A DNA stretch of 64,000 nucleotides from Trochalopteron elliotii (Eukaryota; Chordata; Aves; Passeriformes; Leiothrichidae): positions 1,174,566-1,238,565 of the forward strand of contig JANPWX010000108.1 in assembly GCA_024734555.1 (NCBI GenBank), given 5' to 3'. The translations under genes and the position numbers were made by a program. The notes under the pieces are model-generated. The model worked only from the letters and a program-made list of their open reading frames with translations, did not search any database and had not been told where the DNA came from. This document shows positions 34,946-47,300 of this stretch, piece after piece (position 1 is the stretch's first letter; each line of letters opens with the position of its first letter).

Positions 34946-37306
34946 AAGAGAATACTGAACACTGGCCTCCCACTTTTTTGGTGAGCACACTTTTCACACC
35001 ATGTACATCCCTCCCTACATAGTCTCTTTCACTGCCTCCCCATCTACTTTGTTTCTCATAAATGTCTAGCTTTACAGGAAATCTCCATCTCAAAATTGAA
35101 ATGGCATCTAAGGAAATCTTCAGATCTTTGGAAAAATGATGATTTAGAATACACTTTTACTTCTGTTTTCTAGGCAGTCCTCTTTCTTTGAATTGTCATT
35201 TGCCAGCACCTCCTTCTCAAAGTACACCACAATTCTGGATGGGATTAATCTAAGTAGCTCTGCATCCCACTTTTAAAGAGATTCATGCTTTTGCCCATGA
35301 GATGAGTACCCAACCCACTGCACACAGTCTTTTTCCCACTCAGTCTCCCTATTTAGCAGCTGTTTTGATTCCCGAATCAGAAGCATGATTCTTGCCCTTT
35401 CCAATGAATCAGAAATTTTCTCGGCAAAGTAAAATTCACTGCCAGAGACTGACCCCTAACAATTAGGTGGTACAGCTGTATTTGAGAGGGCAAAATTCCT
35501 TTTGCATAGCCAGGATTTATGGCTGAAAAGATTCAGAATCAGAAATTATACTTCCTGCAAACATAGAAACATTTCCCACAAAAAATGTAATTGCATTCAA
35601 CTACCATACTTCCAGTTTTATGAAATTGGCCAAAATCCAGGTTTCTTTTGAGGTCATAATTGTGCTCTATGTATTTGTTTCACTAGTTTCTAAATGCTTT
35701 TTAGTTAAACTCTGCCTCTTCTACTCTCCAGCACTTAAAATATTATCTTTCTCCATTGCCTCTTCAGTCCTGTCCATCTTCAGTATCTCTCACTCTATGC
35801 CTTTATCCTTAGGCTCTTCTTTTCCCTTTTCCCATTCTGTTTTGGTATTGACACTTCAGTCCCCTTCCAGGAATTTACAGCCTTTGGCTACTTTTCTAAG
35901 TCTTGCTCATCTCCCCATGGAGAAAAGGAGTAGGATGGGGCTTAAACCTAGTAGCTGGCAGGAAAAGGAGTATAGATATTGCATATCTTTCTTTTACCTG
36001 ATGGCTGGGGAGAAGAAGTCAGAGATATCTGCTGAGAGGTGCATAGGCAGAAAGAACATCTGCTCAAAAGCTTGACACTAAGCTTCTGAATATATTTTCT
36101 TTGCAGACTTCCTAGGGTGTGCAAGGAAACAAGGGAATCAGTTTAAAGGCAAACCTCGCTCTCTCTCTCACATCATATGGATGGGCACAGGGAATCTACT
36201 GCCAGTTATTAGCGCTTTCTCAGCAGCTCTAGAAAGTTTTAAGAAAGAGGATAGTTGATGGGATTAGGCTTCAACTTTGCTTCTTGGGGAACATTTAAAT
36301 CAGAAAACTCTAAGTAAAATAATTATTTTAGATGTGTCGAAGAAAATATTCAACAGGGTACATGCCCCATGTTCATTGAACCTATAATACTGACGTGTCC
36401 TTCCACTTTTGTGTCACAACACAAAGGATATCTCTTAACCTGAGCAAAGCTATGTCTCCAGTTTTTGTCTGAGAAATGAAATACCTTTTTTTCCAGGACT
36501 TTATGTATTCAAACTGATCCAAAATAATTTCAGTCACAGTTTCTACTTAGAACAATTTTAGTCTTTTCTGATCAGTATGTCAACTATTATTCACTGAAGT
36601 TTTTTGTAAGGTATTCTACAAGTATTGACTGAAGATCTGACATTTTTGAGCTTTTATGCACCACGTTCCAAAGTGTACAAAGAGTACAAAGCAAAAGTCT
36701 TCAAACTAACAATCTGAACAGATTTTCATTTATTTAATTTCAAGAAGATAAATATATAAAGACAAAATATATATCAATAATATATGCTAATAAAAACAAG
36801 GACAAAAATCACCTTTTTTTCTTTCCCAAGATGATGACTGATTCTTTGAATTTGCTGCATTTAAGAGCCAGCTTCTATGAGGCTTACATAATTAGACTTG
36901 CTGTACTTTGACTGTTCCCACAAAGTTTAAGACAACATTCAGACCATTGTTAGAGGTGTTAGTAGGTGAACTAAGAAATTGATAAAACTGTCTACTTTGG
37001 GGGATTTTTTGCTACTGTTCTTAGCTGAAAATCGGTATTGTCCAATTGTAGCAAATCAGAAATAGCCTTTTTCTGTTTTAGAAAGTTATCTTTTCTTTTA
37101 CTAATTTTTAAACAGCTGGGGTTTTTTTTGTTTGTTTATTTTCATATTTTCCTCCATCTCTTTCTCCTTCACTTAAAAATATAAATGTCTAGATTTTGGA
37201 ATCTCCATTTTTTTTTTAAGTTTTTCACTTATTAGAATTTTTTCACTTATTTTTTATACCATCATTTAAAGGATCAGTATAATAAATAATATGTATATAT
37301 ATAAAA
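34946..37306. other. Nongenic DNA
   Basis: No gene is recognised. The longest open frame here runs from 35620 to 36075 (151 codons, plus). It has an ATG but no homology I can name and a serine/leucine-rich composition typical of translated T/C-rich noncoding DNA. T-rich and TA-repeat patches lie at about 37110-37306. Confidence 0.6.
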
Positions 37307-37559
37307 TGTGTTGGGTTTGCATGGCAAGCCTTAGGTTTCAGGGGGGCTATGGGTTGGTTTTCATGAGAAGCTGCTAGAAGCTTCCTCTGTGTCTGATGGA
37401 GCCAATTCCAGCTGGCTCCAAGACCTGCTGCTCCCCAAGAGTGAGCCCATCAGCGATGAGGGTACTGTCTTTGAGACAACAGATAAACAAGGGGGTAAAA
37501 AACATGTGCAATGGCAGCCAGACAGTGGAGTCAGGATATGTGAAACAGTCCTGCTGAAT

Positions 37560-37975
37560 CAGGTCAGTGGAGGAGGAAGTGCTTCAAGTCCCAGAGCAGA
37601 TTCCCCTGCAGCCTGTGGTGAGGGCTGGGATGAATCAAGGTGTTCCCCTGCAGCCCATGAAGGTACATGGTGGAGCAGGGATCCACCTGCAGCCTATAGA
37701 GGACCCCATGCTGGAGCCCAAAGGAGGCTGTGAGCCATGGGAAACCCACAGTGGTGCAGCTCCTGGCAGGACCTATGGACTATGGAGAAAGAAGTCCATG
37801 TTAGAGCAGGTTTGCTGGCAGGACTTGTGACCTTCCAGGCGATCCACACAGGAACACACCTTCCTAAAGGATTGCACCCTTTGAAAGGGATCCACACTGG
37901 AGCAGTTTGACAAGAAGTGCATCCCATGAGAAGGATATTGGAGAAGTTTGTAGAGAACTGTCTCCTATGCTGGAT
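37560..37975 (+). repeat. Degenerate tandem units inside the 1-kb LTR
   Basis: Words such as CCCCTGCAGCC, 'GTGGAGCAGGGATCCACC', 'CACTGGAGCAG' and AGAGCAGGTTTGCTGGCAGG recur at irregular intervals. This forms an old minisatellite of roughly 30-60 base units built on the pattern 'CAGCC..TG..GG..CCAC..TGGAGCAG'. The array belongs to the LTR family itself, not to this copy only. Confidence 0.65.
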
Positions 37976-38155
37976 GAGAGGAAGAATGCCAGGAATCCCC
38001 CTGAGGAGGGAGGAGTGACAGAGACAACAGGTGAGGAACTGACCACCACTTCCCATCACCCCGCACTGCTGAGGGGGAGGTAGAGAAGGAAGGGGCCAGG
38101 GGAAGGCGTTTCAAGATTAAGATTTTATTTCTCATTTTGTTCTGATTTAACTGGT

Positions 38156-38161
38156 AATAAA
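38156..38161 (+). terminator. LTR polyadenylation signal AATAAA
   Basis: A canonical AATAAA lies in the R region of the 1-kb LTR, preceded by GATTTAACTGGT. It could end transcripts that run into the LTR in the plus direction. Use is not shown. Confidence 0.5.
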
Positions 38162-38337
38162 TTAAACTGCTTTCCCTGTGTTGAATCTTTCTTGCTCGTG
38201 AACTGATGAGTGATCTCTTCCTGTACTTATTTCAACCCATGGGCATTTTGTTACATTTTCTCTCCACAACTAGCTGAATAGGGGAGTGACAGAGCAGCTT
38301 TGAAGGGCACCTGGCATCCAGCCATGATCAACCACCA

Positions 38338-41300
38338 TAAATAATTATTGTATATAAACAATGTTATAATCTGGTCATACATTGGATTTCACAAGATCAG
38401 AATACCTTAAACAGTACCAAAATGCATTAGTCTCCATTGCCTGAGAAGATAGATTCAAATACCATGCAGTGTTTAAAAATCATACTGGAAGACTGTATAG
38501 AGATTTGCTAGAATTCTGTGTGTTGATTCTTTTTGAGTCAAACATTAGCTTAGGCTTTCATTCAAAGAAGCTTTTTGAAGTTGCTGTTGGGAAGGTGATT
38601 ATACATTACTGACATCCTGTAGGAGCAACATTTCTCAGCTCCTGTGGCCACAAGCTCATTAGGATCATATGATGGAAGCAGGATCAGTTTGCTCAGCCCA
38701 CAGCATTCCAGGATTACACAAGAAGAACTCTGAATGCAAACAAGGAAAAACACTTAACTAGCTCAGAGGGAAATGTGATGGATCAAAGGTAACTATCCAT
38801 TCTGCAGAAGGGACTATGTTTCAGAATGAAGTTGGTTTTTCTGAAATTTTATGCAAGATGAACATTTGAGGGAATCGTATTTGCAGCTATTGTGGTATCA
38901 GGTATGCTGGTGGATGCAGGTATTTTAGTGAGAAGACACAATATTGTGAGAAACAGTAAGATGATACCGGAAACAAATTTTGTGCATTCAACCTTCATCA
39001 ACCTGCTTTGTAAGCAAAGTTTGTATTGCATGAACTTCAAAGAGTTGAACTGTCTCATACATTCTTATTGAAACAAAAGCAGAATAAACATATGAAAAAT
39101 GAAAATAGGGAAACTAAAAAAACCCAAATCTGACTAAATTATTTTTCTTGTTTTAGAAAGATGATTAGCTTGAATAAATAGTGAAAACCATATTAAAAAA
39201 GACTGACAAGTAATTAAAAACGGCAATTCTTTTTTTCTTTTTTTTTTTTAATGTGTAAGAGCAGTGGGCTCTAAATATCAGGAGACTATTAGAATCTGAA
39301 ATATATTTATAGTCCTGGCTGTGTCTGAGAGACACAAGCAGTACTCATCCTATGGTGCTTTTAGAAAATATCATTAAATCATGCAAAAGCGTGGCTGATG
39401 AAAAAGCCACAAAGAAATAAAATATTCTTTCTCTTTCCAGTCTGCTGAAATGAGCCATAATTTTGGGTGGTTTTTGATAGGCATTAGTGCATGTTTTTGT
39501 TTGCTGTCCTTTACAGGCTCCCTTTAGGTCACCTCACACAGTGATTTCTGTTAGGATTACAGGAGTGCAAAGGGCTGAATCCAGCCACAGTTTTTCTTCA
39601 CAGTTTGCAGAGCTCTGACACCAACCTACATTCAGCCACATCAGCCTAAAAACCAGAGTGACGTGATTAGGAAATGATGCCAGTGTAACATCCAGTGACA
39701 CTGCAAAATTCATTGCATGCACCTTCAGGTATTTTTTGGAGTGCCCTCAATACAGCTCCAAGAAGTGATGAAAACTGTAAATTGTTGTTCAGAGTCTCTT
39801 AAAGTTATTTGATTATGCAGTCCAGTGATGTCTCCTTTCACAACACCAATTATTCAACACGTCACCCCTGTTTAGGTGTTCAGAGAAGAATGGCAAGAGA
39901 AAAACACTTGCCATTATTTTCTGACAATTTGCTCATAATATTAACATACTACAGAGAAGGTGGAACAGTGTATCTTATTTTCCTGTCTGTGAGCACTTTG
40001 AAAATGAAAAGTTAACAAAGAATTGTGAATGCAAAAGGGTAGTAACTCAGTGTATCAATAGAACATCTTGTCACATCACAGTCTTAAAGTCAAGTAGTTA
40101 AGTAGACTCAGACATAACTGAATTTTTGTAAGAGTAAGTGTATAAGTTTTATACTGTTGAAAATTTCCAAGAGGGAAGCCTGACATCACATTTCATGGAC
40201 ATTTGTCATTTTAGTTAGTAAGAACTTCATTTGGACTGGTGAAGAAGGGAAGGATATTGGCATGTGTATAGATCTATTATGGAATTTTTCCATTTTCTCC
40301 TATGTTAGTACTGAAGAAGTTGAAATATGCAATAAAATGGACTGTGCATTTGAGTCAAATGTGGAGATTTATTCCGTCAGTGGGAGTATACATGGCAACA
40401 ATATTCTTCCTGTAGGGAAGGAAATAGGAAAAAAATGCATTAGTGTTTGCCACAGCAATATTTAATCTTTTTAAGAACAAGAATTGTGAGCATTCAAATT
40501 TTTACTACCCAAGTTATATTTAGGATTTTTCTATATTTTAATTCTAAGCTGTTATGTATGTGCTATCTTTAAAATGCTTTGGCATTTTGTTCAATTTACA
40601 GTGCTGAGCTGTATTTAATCTTCTTTTTACTGTGCAAGACTATTTTCTTTTGCAGCTTCTGGCAATAAAGACAAGAAGAACCCACTCAACCCAGTAACAA
40701 ACATGGAGCTATTAAAGGGGTTTTTAGGGATCCATGCAATTAATCTTCTTCAAAGACTTGCTCAAAGCTATGCAGGTTGTGAAAAGAAGAATGACCAAGC
40801 AGAAAGTGATTCTAGGCCCAGCAGGAATAAAACACGTCCCAGAATCTGATAGGACACACTAAGCTCCAAAATCCCTAACTCTGAAACCCAGGACAACTGT
40901 TAGCAGTGATAACCATTGTCAGTATTTTTAAACACATGAAAACATTTATTTGCTAGGCACATTTAAAAAGAGGTGAATAAACGGAAAACTTTTGGGAAAG
41001 GAAGAGTAAATTCCCTCCATCTAAAGCTATGGTAAGTTGCCATCAGTTTTGCTTTTCCCTAGGGCACTCAAAATTAAATAGAAAAACAAGTCTGTGGAGT
41101 TTCTGTTTGTGCTAAACAGATAGGTTAAATGTAATTTTGAATACAATTATTCTAGTGTGGAATCATAAGCAATATTTGCACATCAATTTATTCTATTGAT
41201 TACATTAGAATCATAAATTGTCTCACATTGTGGATGGCCTGGGGCATCTGTAATACTGATTAAAATTTACTTCTAGTTCATTAATGATCTGTTTAAATGA

Positions 41301-44300
41301 AGCAAAGTGACATGACAGGCATAGCTGTCTGAGATTAACCAGAAAGTACTCTTCAAACTATGAACTGCTTTTGATCAAAAGTTTGGCAGGAACATGTATT
41401 TAATGCAATTTGCTAAAAAAAAATTTTGTTAGTTAGTTCACCACTGTAAGTTTTTTACATCTTCTTTCATATTTTTTGGAGCCATTCCTTACATCAAATT
41501 CCAAAATGAAAGTCATTTCAATCAACAGAATGTGTGCCTGCATGCTAGCAATAATGACCAAACATGAACCCCTTTTCCATGTATATTAACAAAGGGAAAA
41601 TAATATGAAAAGGAAAGATATATTCATTGCTGGTCCCTTTTCTCCATCTTTCAGCAAAGACGGGCACAACTATTGACAGATTCTGTAGCAGAACTGCAGC
41701 TAGGCACTAGTAACAGAATGGGAAATTTTGTTTACTAGTCAAAATCTTGGCTGTAAGTGTTCTGATGAACACCTGTAGTAACAAACTTTCTGCAGGGGAA
41801 AAAAAAGAAAAGCAAAAAGAAATCAGAATATTAAAAAAAAACCAGAGGGCCTATGCTTTTGTTAAAGAAAGGACTCTCCACATCATTGTTTAATAGTTGT
41901 AGTCTAGCCTATTGCACCAAATGAACATGACAAATGAAAGAACATATTTGTACCTTTACAATTATTCCATAAGACCCCATAGTTTAGGGCAGGGTATGTT
42001 TTCTTTCAATACCTCATGTGAAAATCATATTTATAAAATTTCTACTCTCCTAAGAATGCAATAAGCTTTTTCCAGTGCAATGTGTCTTTGAAAAATATCA
42101 TCATCACTACCTATTCCTCAGGAAATTTGCTTTTTAAAATAAGGAATGACTAGAAGCCTTACTTTTTTAGTTTTTTTCTGTAGTCCCTGAAACAACACAT
42201 ATGACATATCCATTCAGGTCAAACTTATTCTATAATCACAAAATAAATGTCAACAGTCAAAAATAATCCTTCAGGTTATAACTGTGAGCTAGATGTATTT
42301 TATTGTGTTATTTCAGCCTTAAATTGCTTAAAGCACAAAAGATTTATATATTTTCAAATAAATTTCTGGTTACATTGAAATTAAAAATGTTTGCTGTTGT
42401 TTAATATTCAGCAGCTTATCCCTTCAATATCATTGATAAACCATGTTGGAAAAACAACCAACACAAAAATATGATCTTCTCCAATTTTCTATCTGCATCC
42501 ATGGTTAACAGTGATAAGACAATGAAAATTTCATTATACACTTCTTCAGGTATGATTAACACTTTCCAGTGTGATATTCATAATATATGGGCATAGGTTT
42601 TAAGGGAGAGTAAGGAAACTCTAAAATTTGATATTGAATTTCAAGGCATTGACAAAGTTAGGCACTCACTGCATAACTTCCAGACACATAGAAACTTTGC
42701 AATTGTGTGGTTTTCAGAAACTAATATATGGGAACATTTTCTGAGAAGTGCCTTTCTTAAGAATAAAGGAAGCATAGTTGAATTCAGTGTTTATAGTGAC
42801 ATTTGCAAAAAAGAACAGAGGTGAGTAATTACATGAAGATAATAGTTATGGATGGCTTTTTATAATTGGAAATTAACGTACTTTACTATCTGTAGATAAA
42901 AAAAAATAAAAAAATTAAAAACCAACAAATATAAATGTAAAATACCACTCCATTAGCTTTTATTGGTATTTTTCACTTTCCGTAGACTTCAGCTTGTTTT
43001 TCCATACAAACATGATGAACATTGTGATGTTGTATTACTTCATAAACATAAGAATACCTTCAGTATCTGGATTTCTTGAAATTCAGAATTCTTTTTTAAA
43101 CTTCTTCTGTTGTGAATTATGTTAACACAGTGAAAGAGTCCGAATACTACTGTGATAAATAACAGAGACAGAGAATAACCACGAGCCTGAAATCCTTTCC
43201 TCACATCAGTTGCCTGCTCCTTTGCTCCATGACTGATTTGGGTTGCTAACAGCATGCTCTCCAAGAAAATATCTGGGCATTGGTTGGTTCACTTCAGATC
43301 TGTTCACAATGAGATAAAAGAAAGTGGGTTTTTTTCCCTTTTCCAAGTCCATCAACATTTATCCCAGCAATCTGTGCATCTCCAGAATTCTCCTTATATC
43401 CTGACCCCAGACTGTTTTTTCATCCCTTATAAATCCATGAACTGTAACACAACCTCCACATTATTCCATCATTCCTTGAACTGAAAAAAACCTGCACAAA
43501 ATAATAGTGATGATTCAGGGATACTATATAAGAGTCAGACCAGCTGCAGTCCAAATGGTTTATAGCATGGATGCAAAAAGTCTGATCCAAGAGGGATTAT
43601 TCCTGAACACTGTATTCACTTGCCCCTCCATGCTGTGTGGCCCAAAGGATGTTATTACCTAAAAATCCACACAAAGCCAGACAACTCAGTCATGCATAGC
43701 GAATATTATTCTTAAAATATTTTCCAGGAAGAAACAAATAAATCATAGGACTTTAAAACCACACTGGTAACAGCTAAAGTAAAACATGAAAAGTTAGTGA
43801 TTCAGTATGGCAGGATAGCATAAAGCAACACTGCTGGCTTCAGTTTCTTTTGGACCTCTTTCTGTGCAGCAAAACCAGTTATAATCTACTCACTGTTACC
43901 AAAATTACCAGTCTTTTCTAAAGTAACAATAGCAACACGATAATAACTCTTATTGTAGAGATACCAGAAACACATTAGGGAATAGATTAATTTTCAGCAT
44001 CTGCCACTTGTAGTTTACCACACATTTATAAGAGAAGATTTTTGAACTTCAATTAAAAGAATAATGTTAAGCAAATCATATAGCATAATGTGTTCTGAGC
44101 TTTGTTTTCATTACTTATTTTAAACTTGTCTACATGTATCACAGCTCTATATTTGAAATAGACTCCTTTGATGCTTAAGACCTACACCTGGTGTATTTGC
44201 ACAGCACTTTTCAGAAGTACAACAATATGTATTACTTTTTTCTTATATTATTTGTTTAGGAAACACTCCACAAGAAGACATGATATCATAGCTTTTATCC

Positions 44301-47300
44301 TGTGCCATAAAATCCCCCACAAAACTCTGGATTCTGTGATTTGGCCAATCATTCTATGTCAAAATACTATTATTTATAACGATAATTCCAAGCAAGGCAT
44401 TGGCAGGGCCATTCACCCATTTGTCTCCCCAAGACCACGGTTCTAGTGACCATGTCTATTGGATTATCTTTGAATGAAGACAATAGAACTTCTGTGGTGC
44501 ATTATTTGTTCTAACTCACGGACTGGTTGGAAAACGTGGAACATTCTACTGTTGACAACGGGATCCATCACCTACAGAAAGATCTGACATTTAATAGAGA
44601 CTTCATAGTCAACAGAAAAGGCCCCCATGATAGATTGAAACAATTTTCTTCTGTCAGTCTTTAAAAGCCACTTTCTACTTACTCTAGAACTTAATTTATT
44701 TAGGGAGAGCGGTGCACTAGGCATGCGAAATCAGAAAAAAAGTTAGATGGCTAGATGAAGTAGACCAGGCCCTAACTCTGTCTTAAGAAGGCAGTTCTGG
44801 AAAATACTTGATCCAAATAATAGATGAATATCTACATATATATTTATTAATTCACCAGGAGAGTTTTCTTTTTCTATTTCTTAAGTTACTTTTCAGAAGA
44901 CAACAGTTCTATATTGCATATATACATGTAGAATTCCCATGTCACTGTCATTTTGAACAGTAAACTAATAATGCAAATGAAATATTGGTACAGTGAGAAG
45001 AACATCACAATAAGAAACACCCCAAAATACAGAAAATGCTTTAAATTTATGCTTTGAAAACTGGTTAAAAAAAGTTTCATTGCATTTGGTGTCTATTGGG
45101 AGATCTGAATATAATTTTTCCAAATATGTCAGCTATTAGCTTTTATTATTCAGACTACGATTTATTCTTTATTTGTCCTAAAGGGGCATATTCATAGTTT
45201 GCACAAATGAATCCAATATACATATATAAAAGGAAATAAACAATGACATTCTAAAGTTGCGACTGTCACTGTTTGCTGCTCTTCCAAAAGTGTTGACAAT
45301 ACATGCTATTTGTGCTTTTCATTATGATAATAGCTAATAGATTGTGAGATTTACAGCACACTTCCCAGTTCCAAGTATCATCTCTACAGTCTGATACTTA
45401 CAAGGCACACTTTATGGTTTTGGTTGCTAAAGAAGTAATGGGCTAAAGATTTCTCTGCAAAGCCCTCAGATGTGTTTTCATCATGGTGTTGAGGTGTTGT
45501 GATCTCCAAGGAGTACTCTGAACAACAGAAAGATTAAGGGTCAGAATAGGACAAGTATGGACTACAAAATAAAATGGCCATTCTTCAACATCAGTTAACA
45601 TGTCAACTTCGTTGATGTTTGCTGTGTTTATTTACTATTTAGAGCATGTTACTAAATGTTACGCTTTTTTAGGTAGAATGGCTTAAAAAGTGAGAGGAAA
45701 CTCGAATATTTGTATTTTCCTGGCTGTTACAAACACATTTGCTGTAAGTTTCTGAATGGAGGGATGAATGGCATGTTCTCTATCACAGCACATGTGTATG
45801 ACTCTTTGGTGAAGCATCAAAGCATGGGATGGGGCAGAAGCCTCAAGACACACAGTGACAGACTGCAGCTAAATTAGAGAACTGATTCTGGAAAACAGCA
45901 AGTTGCATGTAGAAAACAAGTCACCTTAAGTGAGAGAAATAAAGAAGCTTTCCTACAGATGGAGACAGAATTAGGCAGAGCTTGCTACAAGTCTGGAAGC
46001 CATAAGAAATTCCAAGAGTGATAAATTTTCAGACCTTAGTTTCAATTTTCCTCATGTGGCTTATTCTGAGCAGGTTTCTACTTTTGGTCTAATAAAGTAT
46101 GGAAGGTGGATTTTGTTGTTTTTATTTTTTTGTTATTTCTTTGTTTGTTTTTTTTGTTTGTTTGTTTTATTTTTCTTGGCAGTGATGGTTGGTTGGGATT
46201 TTTTTGCTTTTGTATTTGTATGTGTAAAATTAAAATTTAATTTTAGCAAAATGGGATAACAGAAAAATGACAAAACTTAACAAAGCATGTCCTCAAGACA
46301 ATGTTTCCTTATCAAGGCACTCATTGTTGCTCATAGAAATTTCTTCTGTGTTTTATTTTATTTTATTCTGTTATTGTTTTTTTTTATATTGGGAAATGTC
46401 TCCATATCATCCTGTGCCACCTCGCATGCTCTTCTTCACAACTGTTTTCCTTAGTCACTGATGTCTACTTTCACACCGAGATGATTAAACATCTCCAGCA
46501 TGCAAATGAAACCTTCAAATGGTTTCTTCTAAATAAGTGCATTTTCTCTTTAGTTTTAAGTGGAAGATATTGTTGTGCCTTAATTCAGACAAAACTAACA
46601 TGGTATATGGAGGATTCCTTGTATTATAGGTTCCTTATTATAGCTTTAGAATGCTTCTGATGTCTTGACCAAGTTGTATAGTTCAAATGCTGCAAGATGA
46701 GAGGTTTTTCAGCAATTATCATAAAATTTTGGCCTGAAATTCAGACTTGTGCTCTGATTTTTGGTTAGGCTTTCCTACCAATACACTGTCTTTCTAGTTT
46801 ATACAGTTGTTTAGCAATCCTATATCAAAGGAAGCATTAACTACAGAGACCTCTCAAGATCTCCATATTTGACAGCTTACCACAACTTATCACTGAGTCA
46901 AATATGGTACCTCAGTAGATAAAATGCAAAAGGTAATGACACGGTTGGAATAATCACACAGCACATGCTATTAGGTCTAGGAGATTAAACACACTCTCAT
47001 TAAGTCTTCTAAAGAGCACAGAAAAAAATCATAATATAAAACTGACTCTGCTCTAAGAAGAAAACTTAGATATTTCAAGCATTCCAGGAATTACAGAAAG
47101 ACATCTTGGTTATGAGGAGACAAGAGCTGTTAACAGCAGGGATTTGGACTCAAATGAAGCTATCTCTGAGGTCATGGAGTGGGGTGAAGGAGGGGGAGAG
47201 ACTGTGAGGGGAAGATGGGTTAAGAATTTGAGTCTTCCCCAGTGTGCTAAATACCTACCTTTAGAGGCTTCTACTTTTGCCCTCAATGACTGGAGACAGA

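Larger units (their letters stand above)
37307..38337 (+). mobile_element. Avian ERVL-like solo LTR, complete, 1031 bp
   Basis: This is a full-length solo LTR of a family I recognise from neoavian genomes and believe to be ERVL-related. It starts 'TGTGTTGGGTTTGCATGGCA' and ends 'CATGATCAACCACCA'. The likely 5-bp target-site duplications are TAAAA (37302-37306) and TAAAT (38338-38342), 4 of 5 identical. The U3 part includes the 'AAGCTGCTAGAAGCTTCC' block and a run of degenerate GC-rich units (separate entry). A poly(A) signal AATAAA lies at 38156-38161, about 175 bases before the end. The TATA region near 37480 (AGATAAACAA) looks decayed. No internal gag, pol or env sequence is present. Open frames on both strands inside (up to 121 codons) are artefacts of the repeat structure. 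Confidence 0.85.

Noticed and set aside
35620..36075. Open frame of 151 codons with ATG
   Set aside because: No recognisable domain, composition of translated T/C-rich noncoding DNA, and a length plausible by chance in 64 kb.
37389..38059. Several open frames of 61-121 codons on both strands
   Set aside because: Produced by the GC-rich tandem units of the 1-kb LTR.
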